From NCBI GenBank assembly GCA_002727395.1, contig PBWY01000103.1, positions 1-7,154 on the forward strand: 7,154 bases of DNA, in the 5' to 3' direction. Shown in pieces: positions 6,962 to 7,154 of this stretch (the first letter of the stretch is position 1; every line of letters starts with the position of its first letter). A program made the position numbers and the translations under genes. The notes below the pieces were generated by a model. That model saw nothing but the letters and a program-made list of their open reading frames with translations. It searched no databases and was not told the origin of the DNA. This DNA is from Rhodospirillales bacterium (lineage in GTDB: Bacteria > Pseudomonadota > Alphaproteobacteria > MPNO01 > UBA2964).

Positions 6962-7154
6962 ATGACCACTTTAATTTTTAGCCATAAAAGCGCGGAAAAT
7001 CATGATATGGGACATGGACATCCAGAATGTCCAAATCGTATCAAGGCGGTAACACGGGCATTAGAAGCTGATCGTTTCAAGGATCTTGATAAAAGAGAGG
7101 CGCCACTGGCTACCATTGAGCAAATATCTAGAATTCACAGTCAAATCTATGTGG
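6962..7154 (+). CDS. Histone-deacetylase-family (AcuC/HDAC-like) amidohydrolase, N-terminal fragment
   Basis: ATG at 6962 opens a frame that runs off the right edge after 64 codons. The visible N-terminus, MTTLIFSHKSAENHDMGHGH followed by PECPNR, carries the hallmark GHPExPxR motif (residues 19-26) of the arginase/deacetylase superfamily. The later stretch IEQISRIHSQIYV matches the conserved helix in which members read roughly LxRVHxxxYV. Bacterial members are zinc enzymes acting on acetyl-lysine, acetylpolyamines or related amides; the catalytic HH pair and Asp/His zinc ligands lie beyond the window, so activity and substrate cannot be judged. Cys23 takes the place of the more usual Arg in GHPERP. 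The ribosome site is weak (ACGAGAT, with GAG 8 nt before the ATG). It is divergent from the efflux operon; no functional link is evident. Confidence 0.85.
   Translation, partial: MTTLIFSHKSAENHDMGHGHPECPNRIKAVTRALEADRFKDLDKREAPLATIEQISRIHSQIYV

Overview
The window reads as chromosomal DNA of a Gram-negative pseudomonad-phylum bacterium, most likely a moderately AT-rich, possibly marine, alphaproteobacterium. The basis is protein character: a SoeA-type molybdoenzyme, a Blh-type persulfide dioxygenase and an RND pump all resemble alphaproteobacterial family members as I remember them. No search was run, so the taxonomic call is inference. Five protein genes are seen. Two of them are cut by the window edges.

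Left part, sulfur oxidation (1-2083). A large molybdopterin oxidoreductase gene starts at 1069 and reads leftwards off the window; 356 codons are visible without a stop. It carries the N-terminal [4Fe-4S] cysteine set and a cysteine molybdenum ligand, and looks like the catalytic subunit of the cytoplasmic sulfite dehydrogenase SoeABC. Divergent from it across 150 bp is a complete 287-codon metallo-beta-lactamase-fold gene of the Blh/ETHE1 persulfide (sulfur) dioxygenase type. The two activities are consecutive: persulfide sulfur to sulfite, then sulfite to sulfate. The shared intergenic region holds two 12-bp palindromes, each overlapping a candidate -10 element.

Middle and right part, efflux (2120-6769, minus strand). 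A membrane fusion protein gene (479 codons) is followed after 3 bp by a full-length RND inner-membrane transporter gene (1068 codons), clearly one operon transcribed leftwards. No TolC-like outer-membrane factor is present. The fusion protein is unusual for two strongly basic stretches, one after the signal peptide and one as a C-terminal tail. The transporter lacks two of the AcrB proton-relay residues (Asp408 and Lys940 equivalents) and has a periplasmic insertion with two cysteines. It converges with the dioxygenase gene, with 36 bp between the stop codons.

Right edge (6962-7154). The first 64 codons of a histone-deacetylase-family (AcuC/HDAC-like) gene run rightwards off the window, divergent from the efflux operon over 192 bp.

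No RNA genes, insertion sequences, CRISPR arrays or long repeats were seen. No gene-free stretch exceeds 192 bp. The families are known. The points most worth a second look are the sulfur-oxidation pairing with its palindromes and the unusual basic regions of the efflux adaptor. I found no convincing wholly new system.
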